Part shown: one piece after another, positions 36,979 through 47,118 of the stretch
How the letters are laid out: every line of letters starts with the position of its first letter
How positions within the stretch are numbered: the first letter of the stretch is position 1
Assembly (NCBI RefSeq): GCF_009857535.1
Contig: NZ_WWCS01000004.1
Span: 186,001 to 250,000, forward strand
Source: Duganella margarita
GTDB lineage: Bacteria; Pseudomonadota; Gammaproteobacteria; Burkholderiales; Burkholderiaceae_D
Direction of reading: 5' to 3'
DNA length: 64,000 bases
Notes under the pieces: model-generated
Told to the model about the DNA's origin: nothing
Seen by the model: the letters and a program-made list of their open reading frames with translations, nothing else
Database searches by the model: none
Program-made: the position numbers and the translations under genes

Positions 36979-38100
36979 CTAAGCGCCCGGCGCCTTGCGG
37001 TAACGCATTGGATTAAACCCCGCATACGCGGCTTCGGTCAGCGCGCTGGCCAGCAGGCCCAGCTTGCGGTGGTCGTAGCTGCTGTTGTTGAACACCACCA
37101 CGTTGACGTCGTCGGCCAGCACACGGCGCGCCACCAGGCGGAAGCCGCCGTTGGAGCCGTCTTCCCACGCGCACTCGCGCGGCTGGCCGGCGATGCCCGA
37201 CAACTGGGTGCGTCCGCCCAGCGCGTAGTGCTGCTCCTGCCGGTTGACCCGCAGCAGCGTGGCGCGCGAGGCCGGCGTCAGGATGCTGCCGCCCAGCACG
37301 CCGTTCATCAGGAACAGCATGTCGGTGGCGCTGCTGTAGAAGCCGCCGGCCATGGCCATGTAATCCGGCACCGGACTGACATTGCGGGTCCACGGCGGCG
37401 TCTGCGCGGACGGCGTGTAGCCCAGCGCCATGCCGGCCACCTTGTCGGAATCGCCGCTGAAGATGCCGCTGTTGTGCAGCTGGAGCGGCGCCAGCAGCCA
37501 GGCCGACACGCACTCGCGGTACGCCTGGCCGCTGACGTGCTCGACGATCGCCTTGACGATCAGCCAGTTGGAATGCGAATAGTCCCACTCGCTGCCGGGC
37601 TTGAAGCGCAGTTCGCCACTGGCGTAGCGGCGCACCGCCTCCATCTGTTCCAGCGGCTGGTCGCGCATTTCCGGGTGCGCCTTGCGCGCTTCCAGGATCT
37701 CGTTCGGCACGCCGCTGGTATGGCTCATCAGATGACGCAGCGTGAGACGGGCACCGGTGTCGGCGCGGTAGTCTGGCAGGTAGCGCGTGATCGGCTCGTC
37801 CAGCGCCAGCTTGCCCATGTCGACCAGCTTCATCACCACCATGGCGGCGATCCATTTCGACACCGAGCCGGTTTCAAAGCGCGTGTTCAGCGCCATCGGC
37901 GTGTTGGCCTGCGGATTGGCGCTGCCGACCGCGTTGGTGTACCACACTTCCGGCCCCAGGCTGACCGCCACCGTGCCGTTGAAGTCGTAGTAATCGGCCA
38001 GCACCGCGTCGTAGCGCGCTCCCTGGTCCGAGGCAAAAGCAGGCACCACACGGCCCAGGGCCACCGCCCCGGCCAATGCAAGACATTGACGACGATCCAC
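36979..38100 (-). CDS. Serine hydrolase of the beta-lactamase (class C-like) family
   Basis: 373 residues from GTG 38100. A signal sequence (DRRQCLALAGAVALGRVVPAFA) is followed by the penicillin-binding/serine hydrolase fold with S79-V-S-K82 in TGSVSKW and a YSHSN motif in EWDYSHSNW. It probably acts in the periplasm as an esterase, peptidase or beta-lactamase-like enzyme; true lactamase activity cannot be read from sequence. The GTG start is chosen because AAGGAG lies about 10 bases upstream; the open frame extends to an ATG at 38184 that would spoil the signal peptide. It diverges from the sensor kinase gene. Confidence 0.85.
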   Translation of the reverse strand: MDRRQCLALAGAVALGRVVPAFASDQGARYDAVLADYYDFNGTVAVSLGPEVWYTNAVGSANPQANTPMALNTRFETGSVSKWIAAMVVMKLVDMGKLALDEPITRYLPDYRADTGARLTLRHLMSHTSGVPNEILEARKAHPEMRDQPLEQMEAVRRYASGELRFKPGSEWDYSHSNWLIVKAIVEHVSGQAYRECVSAWLLAPLQLHNSGIFSGDSDKVAGMALGYTPSAQTPPWTRNVSPVPDYMAMAGGFYSSATDMLFLMNGVLGGSILTPASRATLLRVNRQEQHYALGGRTQLSGIAGQPRECAWEDGSNGGFRLVARRVLADDVNVVVFNNSSYDHRKLGLLASALTEAAYAGFNPMRYRKAPGA

Positions 38101-38221
38101 AGCAAGCTTCTCCTTAAAATCGATCGCAGCAGCGTACCACAGGTCGTCGCCAGTCCCGGCCAAAAGATAGGGCCGCCTTAGCATGCTATCAACTTAGAAT
38201 ACACCTTTTGCCAGCAGGGAT

Positions 38222-41185
38222 ATGCCGATGCGCAGCAACCGATGGAAACTGACGGCTGGCCTGGCCGCGCTCTTGCTGTGCCATGCGGCGCACGCGCTGA
38301 ATCCCGCCATCCGCCTGGAGGACCTCAACCGTGCCAGCTGGAGCGAGAAGGATGGCGTGCCGTCCGATATCCGCTGCATGGCGCAGACCCGCGACGGCTG
38401 GCTGTGGCTCGGCACCTCGGACGGCCTGTACCGCTTTGACGGCGTCAGCTTCGAGCGCTATCCGCTCAAGCGCAGCCGCATCTTCAGCCTGCGCGCAAGC
38501 GACAACGGCGACCTGCTGATCAGCTATGAGCTGGAAGGCGTGCAGGTGCTGCATCCGGATGGCCGGCTGACCGACCTGGTCGCCGCCGGCGCGCCGAAGC
38601 CGGGACCGGTCGCCTCGATGGCCACCGACCGCGAAGGCACGCTGTGGACGGCCTCGGTGCGCGGCCTGCACCGCTATGTCAACGGCCAATGGCAAACCAT
38701 GGCCAGCGGCATCGACTGGGCCACTCAGGAACTGAGCCTCCTGGTCGACCAGTATGACCGGGTCTGGGCCGCGAACCGCGAGGCCGTGTATCTGTACGAC
38801 CGCAGCCAGGACAAGGTGGTGCGGGTGGGCGGCGACGCGCTGCACGGCAATCTGATCCAGTCGCCGGACGGGCGCATCTGGGTCAACAGCGGCGCGCGGG
38901 TGATGCCGGTGCCGGCGCCGCCGCTGGGCGTGCACTTGCCGCGCCAGCCGGAGTTCAACAGCGCCGAGTCGCGCACCCACGGCCAGTTCGACCGCGACGG
39001 CAACCTGTGGGCTTTGCACTGTCCCCATGGCCTGTGCCGGCTGGCGCGCGCCGGCGACCTGGCCACCGCCCCCATCGACGTCGCGCACCAGGCCGACGAC
39101 CGTCTCGACCAGCCCTGGCAACTGACCGCGCTGACCACCAACAGCTTGCTGGAAGACCGCGAGGGCAATCTGTGGGTGGCCACCCAGAATGGTCTGGACC
39201 GTTTTCGCGAGAACAAGCTGGTGCCGGTGCGCATTCCCGGTCCGGCCGGCTCCTTGAGCACCGCCAGCGATACCGAAGGCCGGCTGTGGGCGGCCGAGTG
39301 GCTCACCCGCACCGTCTGGCGGATCGCGCCCGGCGCGGCGCCCGTGCGCGACCCGCACCGCAGCGCGCTGGTGGTGGCCAATGACCGCGACGGCGCGCTG
39401 CTGCTGGCCGGACCGCGCGCCATCGAACGTCTCTATCACGGCCAGTCGAGCCGCATCCCGCTGCCCGCGCCCGAGGGCAAGCCGGTCGACCTCACCGTGC
39501 TGGGCCTGCTCGACGACGGCAAGCGGCTGTGGATGGCGTCGATCCAGACCGGCCTGATGGCGTGGGACGGCGCCGCCTGGCTGCCGCGTGCGCGCTTCAC
39601 GCTGCCGCCGCGCATCGCCATGTCGGCGCCGGGCGGCGTCGGCCAGCTGTGGCTGAGCCACAACGACGGCGGCCTGAGTTTCTACGACAACGACCAGCTG
39701 ACCCGCTACGACATCAGCATGGTCGGCCAGGAATCCGGCATCTTTCCCGGACCGCAGCTGGTGGTGGCCGGCGAGCGCGGCATCGCCGTCCAGCGCGGCA
39801 AGCAGTTCGTGCTGCTGGCGCCGGCCGATGCGGCGCCGCTGCGCAATGTCACCGGCATGACGGTGACGCCGGACGGCGACCGCTGGCTGAACGGCGCCAA
39901 AGGCGTGGTGCGCATCCGCAGCGCCGACTGGGAGGCCTCGCTGCGGCAGCCGCAGCTGCCACTGGTCTACACCGTGATCGACGCGCAGGAAGGCTACCCT
40001 GGCCGCGCCGCGATGGAAAACCGCCTGCCAACCATCTACAACGCCGGCAACGGCCGGCTGTGGTTCCGCGCCACCGGCGGCCTGGTCACGCTGGACACCG
40101 CCCAGCTGCGCCCCAACCCGGTCAAGCCGGTGGTGCAACTGCTGCGCGTGGCCACCGACGACCGCAGCTATCCGGCCGCCGCCCGCGTGCCGCTGCCGGC
40201 CGGCACGCGCAACTTCAACATCCAGTTCACCGCACCGGGACTGCGCAAGCCGGAAGGCATGCGCTTCCAGTATTTCCTCAAAGGCGTGGACCAGCACTGG
40301 CAGGACTCCGGCAGCCGCCGCGCCGCCTTCTACACCAACATCGGCCCCGGCCGCTACACCTTCAGCGTGCGCGCGGTCAACGAGGACGACATGGCCAGCG
40401 AGACGGTGGCTGCGCTGCAGCTGGAGATCGCGCCGTCCGTGATGCAGACCTGGTGGTTCCAGCTGTTGTGCGTGCTGCTGGCCGCGCTGCTGCTGGCCGG
40501 CTGGTACCAGTACCGCCTGAAGAAAGCCACGGCCGCCATCGCCGGCCGGCTGCAGGCGCGGATGGAAGAGCGCACGCGCATCGCCCGCACCCTGCACGAC
40601 ACCTTCCTGCAAAGCGTGCAGACGCTGGTGCTGCGGGTGTACGCGGTGCTGACCCGGCTGCCGGAAGGGAGCGAACCGCGCGCCCGCCTGGAAGCCATCC
40701 TGGACGACGCCGACCGCGCCATCGAGGAAGGCCGCGACCAGGTGCTGCTGTTGCGCAGCGGCCTGGATATCGCGCAGCAGCTGAACCAGACCGGCGTGGC
40801 GCTGGCGGCGCTGCACAGCACTACCCAGTTCGAACTGGCCACCCAGGGCGCGGCGCGGCCGCTGTCGCCGCCGGTGCAGGATGAACTGGCGGCGATCGCC
40901 CAGGAAGCGCTGCGCAACGCCTTCCAGCATGCGCGCGCCAGCAAGGTCAGGGTGCGCATCGAATACCACGATGACGCGCTGGTGCTCCGGGTGGCCGACA
41001 ACGGCCGCGGCCTGGACCAGGACGAAGTGCGCAAGCGCCTCAAGGAGCGCCATTTCGGCATGGTCGGCATGCGCGAGCGGGCCCGCTACGCCGGCGCCGT
41101 GATCGACATCAGCAGCGCGCCCGGCCAGGGCACCGTGATCTCGCTGAAGGCGGCGGCCGGGTTATGTTACGCGATGGATGAATAA
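38222..41185 (+). CDS. Propeller-type sensor histidine kinase (reg_prop, Y_Y_Y, HisKA_3)
   Basis: 987 residues. After a signal peptide (RSNRWKLTAGLAALLLCHAAHA), about 650 residues of propeller repeats (TRDGWLWLGTSDGLYRFDG, DREGNLWVATQNGLDRF) form a large periplasmic sensor. A Y_Y_Y domain precedes a membrane helix (FQLLCVLLAALLLAGWYQY). The cytoplasmic HisKA_3 segment has H792 in RIARTLHDTFLQ, and the ATPase domain has NAFQHA and VADNGRGLD. No response-regulator gene is adjacent. The next gene, 84 bases downstream, is a GH97 glycosidase, so a carbohydrate signal is plausible. A second ATG at 38228 is better spaced from AGCAGGG and could be the true start. Confidence 0.93.
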   Translation: MPMRSNRWKLTAGLAALLLCHAAHALNPAIRLEDLNRASWSEKDGVPSDIRCMAQTRDGWLWLGTSDGLYRFDGVSFERYPLKRSRIFSLRASDNGDLLISYELEGVQVLHPDGRLTDLVAAGAPKPGPVASMATDREGTLWTASVRGLHRYVNGQWQTMASGIDWATQELSLLVDQYDRVWAANREAVYLYDRSQDKVVRVGGDALHGNLIQSPDGRIWVNSGARVMPVPAPPLGVHLPRQPEFNSAESRTHGQFDRDGNLWALHCPHGLCRLARAGDLATAPIDVAHQADDRLDQPWQLTALTTNSLLEDREGNLWVATQNGLDRFRENKLVPVRIPGPAGSLSTASDTEGRLWAAEWLTRTVWRIAPGAAPVRDPHRSALVVANDRDGALLLAGPRAIERLYHGQSSRIPLPAPEGKPVDLTVLGLLDDGKRLWMASIQTGLMAWDGAAWLPRARFTLPPRIAMSAPGGVGQLWLSHNDGGLSFYDNDQLTRYDISMVGQESGIFPGPQLVVAGERGIAVQRGKQFVLLAPADAAPLRNVTGMTVTPDGDRWLNGAKGVVRIRSADWEASLRQPQLPLVYTVIDAQEGYPGRAAMENRLPTIYNAGNGRLWFRATGGLVTLDTAQLRPNPVKPVVQLLRVATDDRSYPAAARVPLPAGTRNFNIQFTAPGLRKPEGMRFQYFLKGVDQHWQDSGSRRAAFYTNIGPGRYTFSVRAVNEDDMASETVAALQLEIAPSVMQTWWFQLLCVLLAALLLAGWYQYRLKKATAAIAGRLQARMEERTRIARTLHDTFLQSVQTLVLRVYAVLTRLPEGSEPRARLEAILDDADRAIEEGRDQVLLLRSGLDIAQQLNQTGVALAALHSTTQFELATQGAARPLSPPVQDELAAIAQEALRNAFQHARASKVRVRIEYHDDALVLRVADNGRGLDQDEVRKRLKERHFGMVGMRERARYAGAVIDISSAPGQGTVISLKAAAGLCYAMDE

Positions 41186-41269
41186 ACAGTCGGACGATTG
41201 GTGAATTTCGTAATTGCATCACAACCGCGCTGATTGCAGAATGGGGTAAAACGACAAGGAGACATCCCC

Positions 41270-43246
41270 ATGACAGATTCCATCCGCGCCGCCGGCCTGC
41301 TGGCGCTGGCCGCTACCTTCGCCGCGCCCGCCTGGGCCGACACCGTGACGGTCAAGTCGCCCAACGGCCGCAACGCGGTCAGCATCGACAGCGACCAGCT
41401 GACCTACAGCGTCAGCCGCGACGGCAAGCGCATCATCGAGCCGTCGCCGCTCGGCCTCAACCTCGACATCGGCGCCATCGGCCCCGGCGCCAAACTGAGC
41501 GGCCACGCGGAAACCACCGTCAACGACACCTACGAGATAGTGCTGGGCAAGGCGCGCAGCGCGCCAGACCACTACCAGCAGTCGACGCTCAGCTTCGCCG
41601 GCAAGCCGCAATTCCAGCTGGTGGTGCGCGCCTATGACAACGGCGTCGCCCTGCGCTACGTGGTGCCGGCGCAGGCCGGTGTGTCGGCTTTCAACGTGAT
41701 GAACGAAGCCACCCAGTTCAACTTCGCCAAGGACTACGACTGCTGGGGCGCCAACATGGGCCGCTTCGACACCAGCTTCGAGGCCGAATACGACCGCACC
41801 AAGGCCTCCGGCATCCGCAACTTCCACAACTACATGGCGCCGCTGGTGTGCAAGACCGGCGCCGGCGCCACCACCTTCGCCATCGCCGAAGCGGACGTCA
41901 AGGATTATCCCGGCTTCTACCTCTCTGGTCGTGGCGACGCCGGCCTGGGCGTGATGGTGACGCTGCCGCCGCGCTTCGACAACAACCGCGATTACCGCTT
42001 CCGCAAGACCGTCGTCGCCAGCGTGCAGCTGAAAGGCCAGGGCTTCCGCACGCCATGGCGGGTGGTGATGCTGGGCGATACGCCGGGCGACCTCACCGCT
42101 TCGTCACTGATTCCGACGCTGGCGGCGCCGTCGCAGATCAAGGACACCAGCTGGATCAAGCCGGGCAAGACTTCGTGGGACTGGTGGAACGACTGGGCCG
42201 TCAACGTGCCCAATGCCGGCGTCAACACCGACACTTACAAAGCCTTCGTCGACTTTTCCAAGTCGATGAAGCTGGACGATATCCTGATCGACGAAGGCTG
42301 GTCGGTGGGCAGCGACGTCGAGCCGAATCCGCAGGCCGACGTCACCCGCGCCAAGCCGGCGCTGGACATGCCGGCGCTGCTGCACTACGCGCAGTCGCAA
42401 GGCGTGGGCGTGTGGCTGTGGGTGCAGTGGCAGCAGCTGGACAACCAGATGGACGCCGCGTTTCGGCAATACGCCGCCTGGGGCATCAAGGGCATCAAGG
42501 TCGACTTCATGAACCGCAACGACCAGGAGATGGTGGACTGGTATCACAAGGTGCTGAGCAAGGCGGCCGAGCACAGGCTGATGGTCGACCTGCACGGCGC
42601 CTATCCACCGAATGGCCTCAACCGCACCTGGCCCAACTACATTACGCAGGAAGGCGTGCTGGGGGCGGAAAACAACAAGTGGAGCGCGCGCATCACCGCC
42701 GCCCACAACGTCACGCTGCCGTTCACGCGCATGATTCTGGGGCCGATGGACTACACGCCGGGCGGCTTCCACAACGCCACGCCGTCCAGTTTCGTCTCGC
42801 GCAACCACGAGCCGCTGGTGATGACCACGCGCGGCCAGGCCATCGCCATGTACGTGGTGTACGACAGCCCGTTCCAGATGGTGTCCGACAGTCCGGCCGC
42901 CTACCGCAATGCCGACGGCAGCTGGGCCGATGGCGCCGAGTTCATCCAGCGCGTGCCGACCACCTGGGACGAGACGCGCATCATCGCCGGCGACATCGGC
43001 GAGTACATCGTCTCGGCCCGCCGCAAGGGCGATGTCTGGTATATCGGCGCCATGACCAACGAATCCGAACGCACGCTGAAGGTGCCACTGTCCTTCCTCG
43101 GCAAGGGCACGTATAAAGCACAGCTGCTGCAGGACGGCGCCGACGCCAGCCACCTGACGGCCAGCGACAGCACGGTAACGGCCACGCAAACCATCACGCT
43201 CAAGCTGGCGCCATCCGGCGGCGCGGTGGCGGTGATCAGCCCCTAG
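41270..43246 (+). CDS. Secreted GH97 glycoside hydrolase
   Basis: 658 residues. Signal peptide (MTDSIRAAGLLALAATFAAP to AWA), an N-terminal beta-sandwich of about 250 residues, the barrel with the family motif SWDWWNDWAVN, and a C-terminal beta domain. D412 in GIKVDFM matches the nucleophile of the retaining GH97 branch (alpha-galactosidase type) rather than the inverting SusB branch, so alpha-galactosidase-like activity is the best guess. AAGGAG lies before ATG 41270. It is likely exported to the periplasm and sits next to a sensor kinase gene. It overlaps the convergent GGDEF-EAL gene by 11 bases. Confidence 0.92.
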   Translation: MTDSIRAAGLLALAATFAAPAWADTVTVKSPNGRNAVSIDSDQLTYSVSRDGKRIIEPSPLGLNLDIGAIGPGAKLSGHAETTVNDTYEIVLGKARSAPDHYQQSTLSFAGKPQFQLVVRAYDNGVALRYVVPAQAGVSAFNVMNEATQFNFAKDYDCWGANMGRFDTSFEAEYDRTKASGIRNFHNYMAPLVCKTGAGATTFAIAEADVKDYPGFYLSGRGDAGLGVMVTLPPRFDNNRDYRFRKTVVASVQLKGQGFRTPWRVVMLGDTPGDLTASSLIPTLAAPSQIKDTSWIKPGKTSWDWWNDWAVNVPNAGVNTDTYKAFVDFSKSMKLDDILIDEGWSVGSDVEPNPQADVTRAKPALDMPALLHYAQSQGVGVWLWVQWQQLDNQMDAAFRQYAAWGIKGIKVDFMNRNDQEMVDWYHKVLSKAAEHRLMVDLHGAYPPNGLNRTWPNYITQEGVLGAENNKWSARITAAHNVTLPFTRMILGPMDYTPGGFHNATPSSFVSRNHEPLVMTTRGQAIAMYVVYDSPFQMVSDSPAAYRNADGSWADGAEFIQRVPTTWDETRIIAGDIGEYIVSARRKGDVWYIGAMTNESERTLKVPLSFLGKGTYKAQLLQDGADASHLTASDSTVTATQTITLKLAPSGGAVAVISP

Positions 43247-45326
43247 GCGGCGCCAGGAACATCTGCTCGAAGGTGCGGGCATCCACCGCCCGGCTATAGT
43301 AATAACCCTGGCCCTGCACACACCCCGCCTCGGTCAGGAAATCGGCCTCGCGGCCGGTTTCCACTCCTTCCGCCACGGCCGCAATGGCCAGGTTGTCGGC
43401 CAGCGCCAGCACCGCGCGCAGCAGGGTCTGGCGGCGCGGCGCGGCGTGATCGATGCCGTGCACAAAGCTGCGGTCGACCTTGAGCAGGTCGATCGGCAAA
43501 TCGGCCAGGTAGCTCAGGCTGGAATAGCCGGTGCCGAAATCGTCGATCGCCAGCGACACGCCGATGCTCTTCAGGCGCTGCAATAAAGCGCTGGCGCCGT
43601 TCACATCGCGCACCAGCGCCGACTCGGTCAGCTCCAGTTGCAAACAGGCCGGATCAAGTCCGGACTCGGCCAGATGGTCGCCGATGTAGCCGGCAAAATC
43701 GCCCTGCCGCATTTCCAGTGCCGACACATTGACCGCCATCGCCCCTGGCATGCGGCCCTCCCGTTCCCAGCGTTTGGCCTGGCTGAGCGCCTGGCTCAGC
43801 ACCCAGCGCCCCAGCGGCACGATCAGCCCCGACTCTTCTGCGCTGCGGATGAAACGCGCCGGATCGACCCAGCCCCATACCGGATGCTGCCAGCGCAGCA
43901 GCGCTTCGCAGCCGCACAGGGCGCCGTCGCTGAGCTGGACCTTGGGCTGGTAGAACAGCTCGAACTGGGCGGTGCCCAGCGCCTGCCGCAGACCGTTTTC
44001 CATCTGCCGCCGCTCGATCGCGGTGCTCAGCAGATCCTGATTGAAGAAGCGCCAGACATTGCGGCCGGCCGCCTTGGCCGCGTGCAGCGCGGTGTCGGCA
44101 TGCCGCAGCAGCACGTCGCTGCCGTCGCCGTCGCCGGGATACAGGGCGATGCCGATGCTGCAACCGATGTGGATCGGTTCACCGTCCAGCTGGTGCGGCA
44201 GCGCCACGGCGGCGCTGATGCGTTGCGCCGCCTGGGTGGCGTCGGCGCGGTCGCTGCCGGGCGCCATCAGCACCACGAATTCGTCGCCGCCCTGACGGCT
44301 GATCACGTCCACCACGCGGAAACAGCCGCGCAGGCGGGCCGCCACCGATACCAGCAGCGCATCGCCGGCGGCGTGGCCCAGCGTATCGTTGACCAGTTTG
44401 AACTTGTCCAGGTCCAGATACATGACCGCCAGCGGAAGACGGTCCGCCTCGGCTTCCTTGAGGATGCGGTTCAGATGGCGCTGGGCGGCAAAGCGGTTCG
44501 GCAGCCCGGTCAGGAAATCGTGCCAGGCCAGGTGATCGACCTGGGCTTGCAGCTCGCGCGCATTGGTCATGTCGTGAAACACCATCACCACGCCGCACAC
44601 GCGGCCGCCGCGGTCGTGGATCGGCGCGGTGGCGTCCTCGATCATCAACTCGCTGCCGTCCGGACGGATCAGGATGCTGCCGGGCGCGATCCGCACCACC
44701 GCACCGCTGGCCAGCGTCTGTAACGCCGGGTGCTCCATCTCGGTGCGGGATTTGGGATCTTGCAGCCGCATCAGTTCGTTGATCGGCTGTCCCAGCAGCT
44801 GCGCCATCTCCAGCCCCAGCAGACGGCGTCCGGCCAGGTTGCAATAGCTGACCCGGCCCCATTCATCTGTGCTGATGACGGCGTCGGCAATCGATTCCAG
44901 CACCAGCCCGTCCCGGCGGTAGTCGGTCGCCGGCGCCTGGCTGAAGCGCGTGGCCACCACCACCGACTGCAATATCCTGCGCAACAGTTCGCGCGAGGTG
45001 GAGGCGGTGACGATGTAGGTCACCGCACCGAGCCGTACCGCCTGCTGCGCCTGAGGCAGGCCGGTGTCGGGCGCCAGGATCACTACCGGGGTGCGGTCGC
45101 AAGCGACCGACAGCGCATGCCAGACGTCGCTCACCGGGGTGTCTTGCAACAGGGGATTGACCAGGATGAGGTCGGGCGCCAGCGCGGCGGCGCGGCAGAT
45201 ATCGGCCAGGTCGCCGGCAAACCGCAGTGTCATGACGGCATCATCGGTTGGCGAGCTGCCCCGCATGCGTTCCAGTTGCTGGCGCTCAGCTGGATCAGAC
45301 GTCACCGCCAGTATATGCATATCCAT
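43236..45326 (-). CDS. PAS-GGDEF-EAL cyclic-di-GMP signalling protein
   Basis: 696 residues from ATG 45326. An N-terminal receiver-like region lacks a clear phospho-Asp site. Then come a PAS domain (SIADAVISTDEWGRVSYCNL), a GGDEF domain with intact RQGGDEFVVL, and an EAL domain beginning CEALLRWQHP and including the later DDFGTGYSSLSYL. Intact motifs in both domains leave the direction open: it could make or degrade cyclic di-GMP. It is cytoplasmic, with no membrane helix. The downstream end overlaps GH97 tail to tail by 11 bases. Confidence 0.93.
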   Translation of the reverse strand: MDMHILAVTSDPAERQQLERMRGSSPTDDAVMTLRFAGDLADICRAAALAPDLILVNPLLQDTPVSDVWHALSVACDRTPVVILAPDTGLPQAQQAVRLGAVTYIVTASTSRELLRRILQSVVVATRFSQAPATDYRRDGLVLESIADAVISTDEWGRVSYCNLAGRRLLGLEMAQLLGQPINELMRLQDPKSRTEMEHPALQTLASGAVVRIAPGSILIRPDGSELMIEDATAPIHDRGGRVCGVVMVFHDMTNARELQAQVDHLAWHDFLTGLPNRFAAQRHLNRILKEAEADRLPLAVMYLDLDKFKLVNDTLGHAAGDALLVSVAARLRGCFRVVDVISRQGGDEFVVLMAPGSDRADATQAAQRISAAVALPHQLDGEPIHIGCSIGIALYPGDGDGSDVLLRHADTALHAAKAAGRNVWRFFNQDLLSTAIERRQMENGLRQALGTAQFELFYQPKVQLSDGALCGCEALLRWQHPVWGWVDPARFIRSAEESGLIVPLGRWVLSQALSQAKRWEREGRMPGAMAVNVSALEMRQGDFAGYIGDHLAESGLDPACLQLELTESALVRDVNGASALLQRLKSIGVSLAIDDFGTGYSSLSYLADLPIDLLKVDRSFVHGIDHAAPRRQTLLRAVLALADNLAIAAVAEGVETGREADFLTEAGCVQGQGYYYSRAVDARTFEQMFLAPPRG

Positions 45327-45420
45327 CGTGTACCTCGCGTGCTGCCTACTACCAAAAGACAGTACCATAAGCGGAGGTCAAAGCCGCTATACGGTAATGA
45401 ATCGAACCGGCGGTAAGCGC

Positions 45421-47025
45421 CTACTCACAGAGCCGCCAACCGTCGGCGACAGCGTGCAAACGGTGCGTCAGGTTCAGCGCCTGCATGAACACTTCATCAT
45501 GCGACACCACCAGCAGCGCGCCCTGGTAGTGGCGCAGCATGGCTTCCAGCGCCGCCAGCGAGTCGAGGTCCAGATGGTTGCTGGGCTCATCCAGCAGCAA
45601 CAGCTGCGCCGGCGGATGCGCGTACAGCGCGCAGGCCAGCGCCACCTTCAGGCGTTCACCGCCGCTGAGCACGCCGACCGGCGCCGCCGCCAGTTGCGCA
45701 TCCAGCCCCATTTGCGCGAGATGGGTGCGCAGCGCCGACTCGCCGGCCTCGCGGTTGGCGTCCAGCAGATGATCAATCGCCGAGCGTTGCTGCGCCAGCT
45801 GCGTTAATTGCTGATCGAGATAGGCTGCACGCGCCCGCACCTCGCAGCGGCCGGACAGCGGTTGTAACTGGCCGGCCAACAGTTTGAGCAAGGTCGATTT
45901 GCCGCAGCCGTTCGGCCCCACCACGCCGATGCGCTGCCGGCCGCTGATGGTCAGGCTGATGTGGCGCGTGGCCGGCGGCGCGTATGGCAGCACCACGTCC
46001 GCCAGTTCCGCCAGCCGCAAACGCGCGGCCTGCGGTGCGGCCAGTGCATGCATGGCGATGGCGGCGCCGGGAGCGACCTGCTGCGCAGCCTCCTGCACCC
46101 GCTGCGACAAAGCCTCCTGCTGCGCCGCGTGCTGCTGCCGCAGCTTGCCGGCCGTGCCTTGCGCGCGATTCTTCTGTCCGCCCAGCAGGATCTTGGCCTG
46201 GTTGGCGTCGCGTCCATCGCTGGCGCCTTTCGCCAGCCGGCGGTCCTGCTTCTCCTGCTGATCGCGCATGGCCTGCGTGTCGCGCTTGCGTTCCAGTTTG
46301 CGCTGATCCAGCTGGCGTTGCGCGGCCTCGCGTTCCGCTTCCTTGCATTCAGCGTAGAAGGCATAACCGCCGCCGTAGCTGCGCAAGCCCAGGGGCGACA
46401 GTTCGACGATGCGCGTCATCTGCTCCAGCAGTTCGCGGTCGTGGCTGACCACAAGCAGACCGTTGGGCCAGCGCTGCAACTGCGCCATCAGCGCCAGGCG
46501 ATTCGCGCGATCGAGGTGATTGCTGGGTTCATCGAGGATCAGGAAAGCGGCGTCGGACAGCCAGGCTGCGATCAGCGATACGCGCATCGCTTCGCCGCCA
46601 CTCAGGGAGGCAGCCGGCGTCTCCGGCCGCAGGTGCGGCAGGCCGCTGCGGTCAAGCTCGGACTGCAAGCGCTCACGCAGATCCCAGCGTTCGCCGACGG
46701 CGTCGAAATCGGCCGGATCGGCGCTGCCGTTCTCGATGCGCTGCAATGCCGCCAGCGTGGCGTCGACGCCGGCCAGCGTCGCCACCGTGCCATGCTGCGC
46801 GATCTGCTGCGACAGATAATGCACCGCGCCGCCGTACGCGATGCGGCCCGCCGACGGCGTCAACTCGCCGGCCAGCAGGCGCGCCAGCACGCTCTTGCCG
46901 GCGCCATTGCGGCCCACCAGGCCAGTGCGGCGCTGGTCGAATACGTCGTTCAGGTTCTGGAACAGGATGCGGCCGTCGGCCAGCATATAGGAGACGCTTT
47001 CCAGCGTCAGACAGGTATTCGTCAT
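45421..47025 (-). CDS. ABC-F family ATPase
   Basis: 534 residues. Two ATPase domains and no membrane helices: Walker A GLVGRNGAGKSVLARLL and GVVGPNGCGKSTLLKLL, signatures SLSGGEAMR and VLSGGERLK, Walker B LILDEPSNHLD and LLLDEPSNHLD. The interdomain linker of about 90 residues is very rich in charged residues and Gln (QLDQRKLERKRDTQAMRDQQ). ABC-F proteins act on ribosomes, some conferring antibiotic resistance and some housekeeping; this one is not placed further. A hairpin with a T-run and short leader reading frames precede it (47053-47118). Confidence 0.92.
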   Translation of the reverse strand: MTNTCLTLESVSYMLADGRILFQNLNDVFDQRRTGLVGRNGAGKSVLARLLAGELTPSAGRIAYGGAVHYLSQQIAQHGTVATLAGVDATLAALQRIENGSADPADFDAVGERWDLRERLQSELDRSGLPHLRPETPAASLSGGEAMRVSLIAAWLSDAAFLILDEPSNHLDRANRLALMAQLQRWPNGLLVVSHDRELLEQMTRIVELSPLGLRSYGGGYAFYAECKEAEREAAQRQLDQRKLERKRDTQAMRDQQEKQDRRLAKGASDGRDANQAKILLGGQKNRAQGTAGKLRQQHAAQQEALSQRVQEAAQQVAPGAAIAMHALAAPQAARLRLAELADVVLPYAPPATRHISLTISGRQRIGVVGPNGCGKSTLLKLLAGQLQPLSGRCEVRARAAYLDQQLTQLAQQRSAIDHLLDANREAGESALRTHLAQMGLDAQLAAAPVGVLSGGERLKVALACALYAHPPAQLLLLDEPSNHLDLDSLAALEAMLRHYQGALLVVSHDEVFMQALNLTHRLHAVADGWRLCE

Positions 47026-47052
47026 GATGATCTTTAATGATGCGTGAAAACC

Positions 47053-47118
47053 GTCCCGTTGCGGGACACATGGTTAATCAGATAGCTGCATCATTTATTC
47101 ATCGTACGAATACCTCAT
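47053..47118 (-). promoter_or_regulatory. Candidate attenuator leader of the ABC-F gene
   Basis: On the minus strand, short frames come first: MRYSYDE (47118-47095), MNK (47102-47091) and MQLSD (47091-47074). A hairpin GTCCCG-CAA-CGGGAC (47067-47053) follows, then GGTTTT. A TATAGT -10-like box lies at 47139-47134. The arrangement resembles ribosome-mediated attenuation known for ABC-F resistance genes, but the T-run is short and no antiterminator was found. Confidence 0.4.

Noticed and set aside
38189..41053. A 954-codon open frame on the minus strand opposite the sensor kinase
   Set aside because: Composition dominated by Ala, Arg, Gln and His with no domains; the opposite strand has a signal peptide, propeller repeats, HisKA_3 and ATPase motifs.
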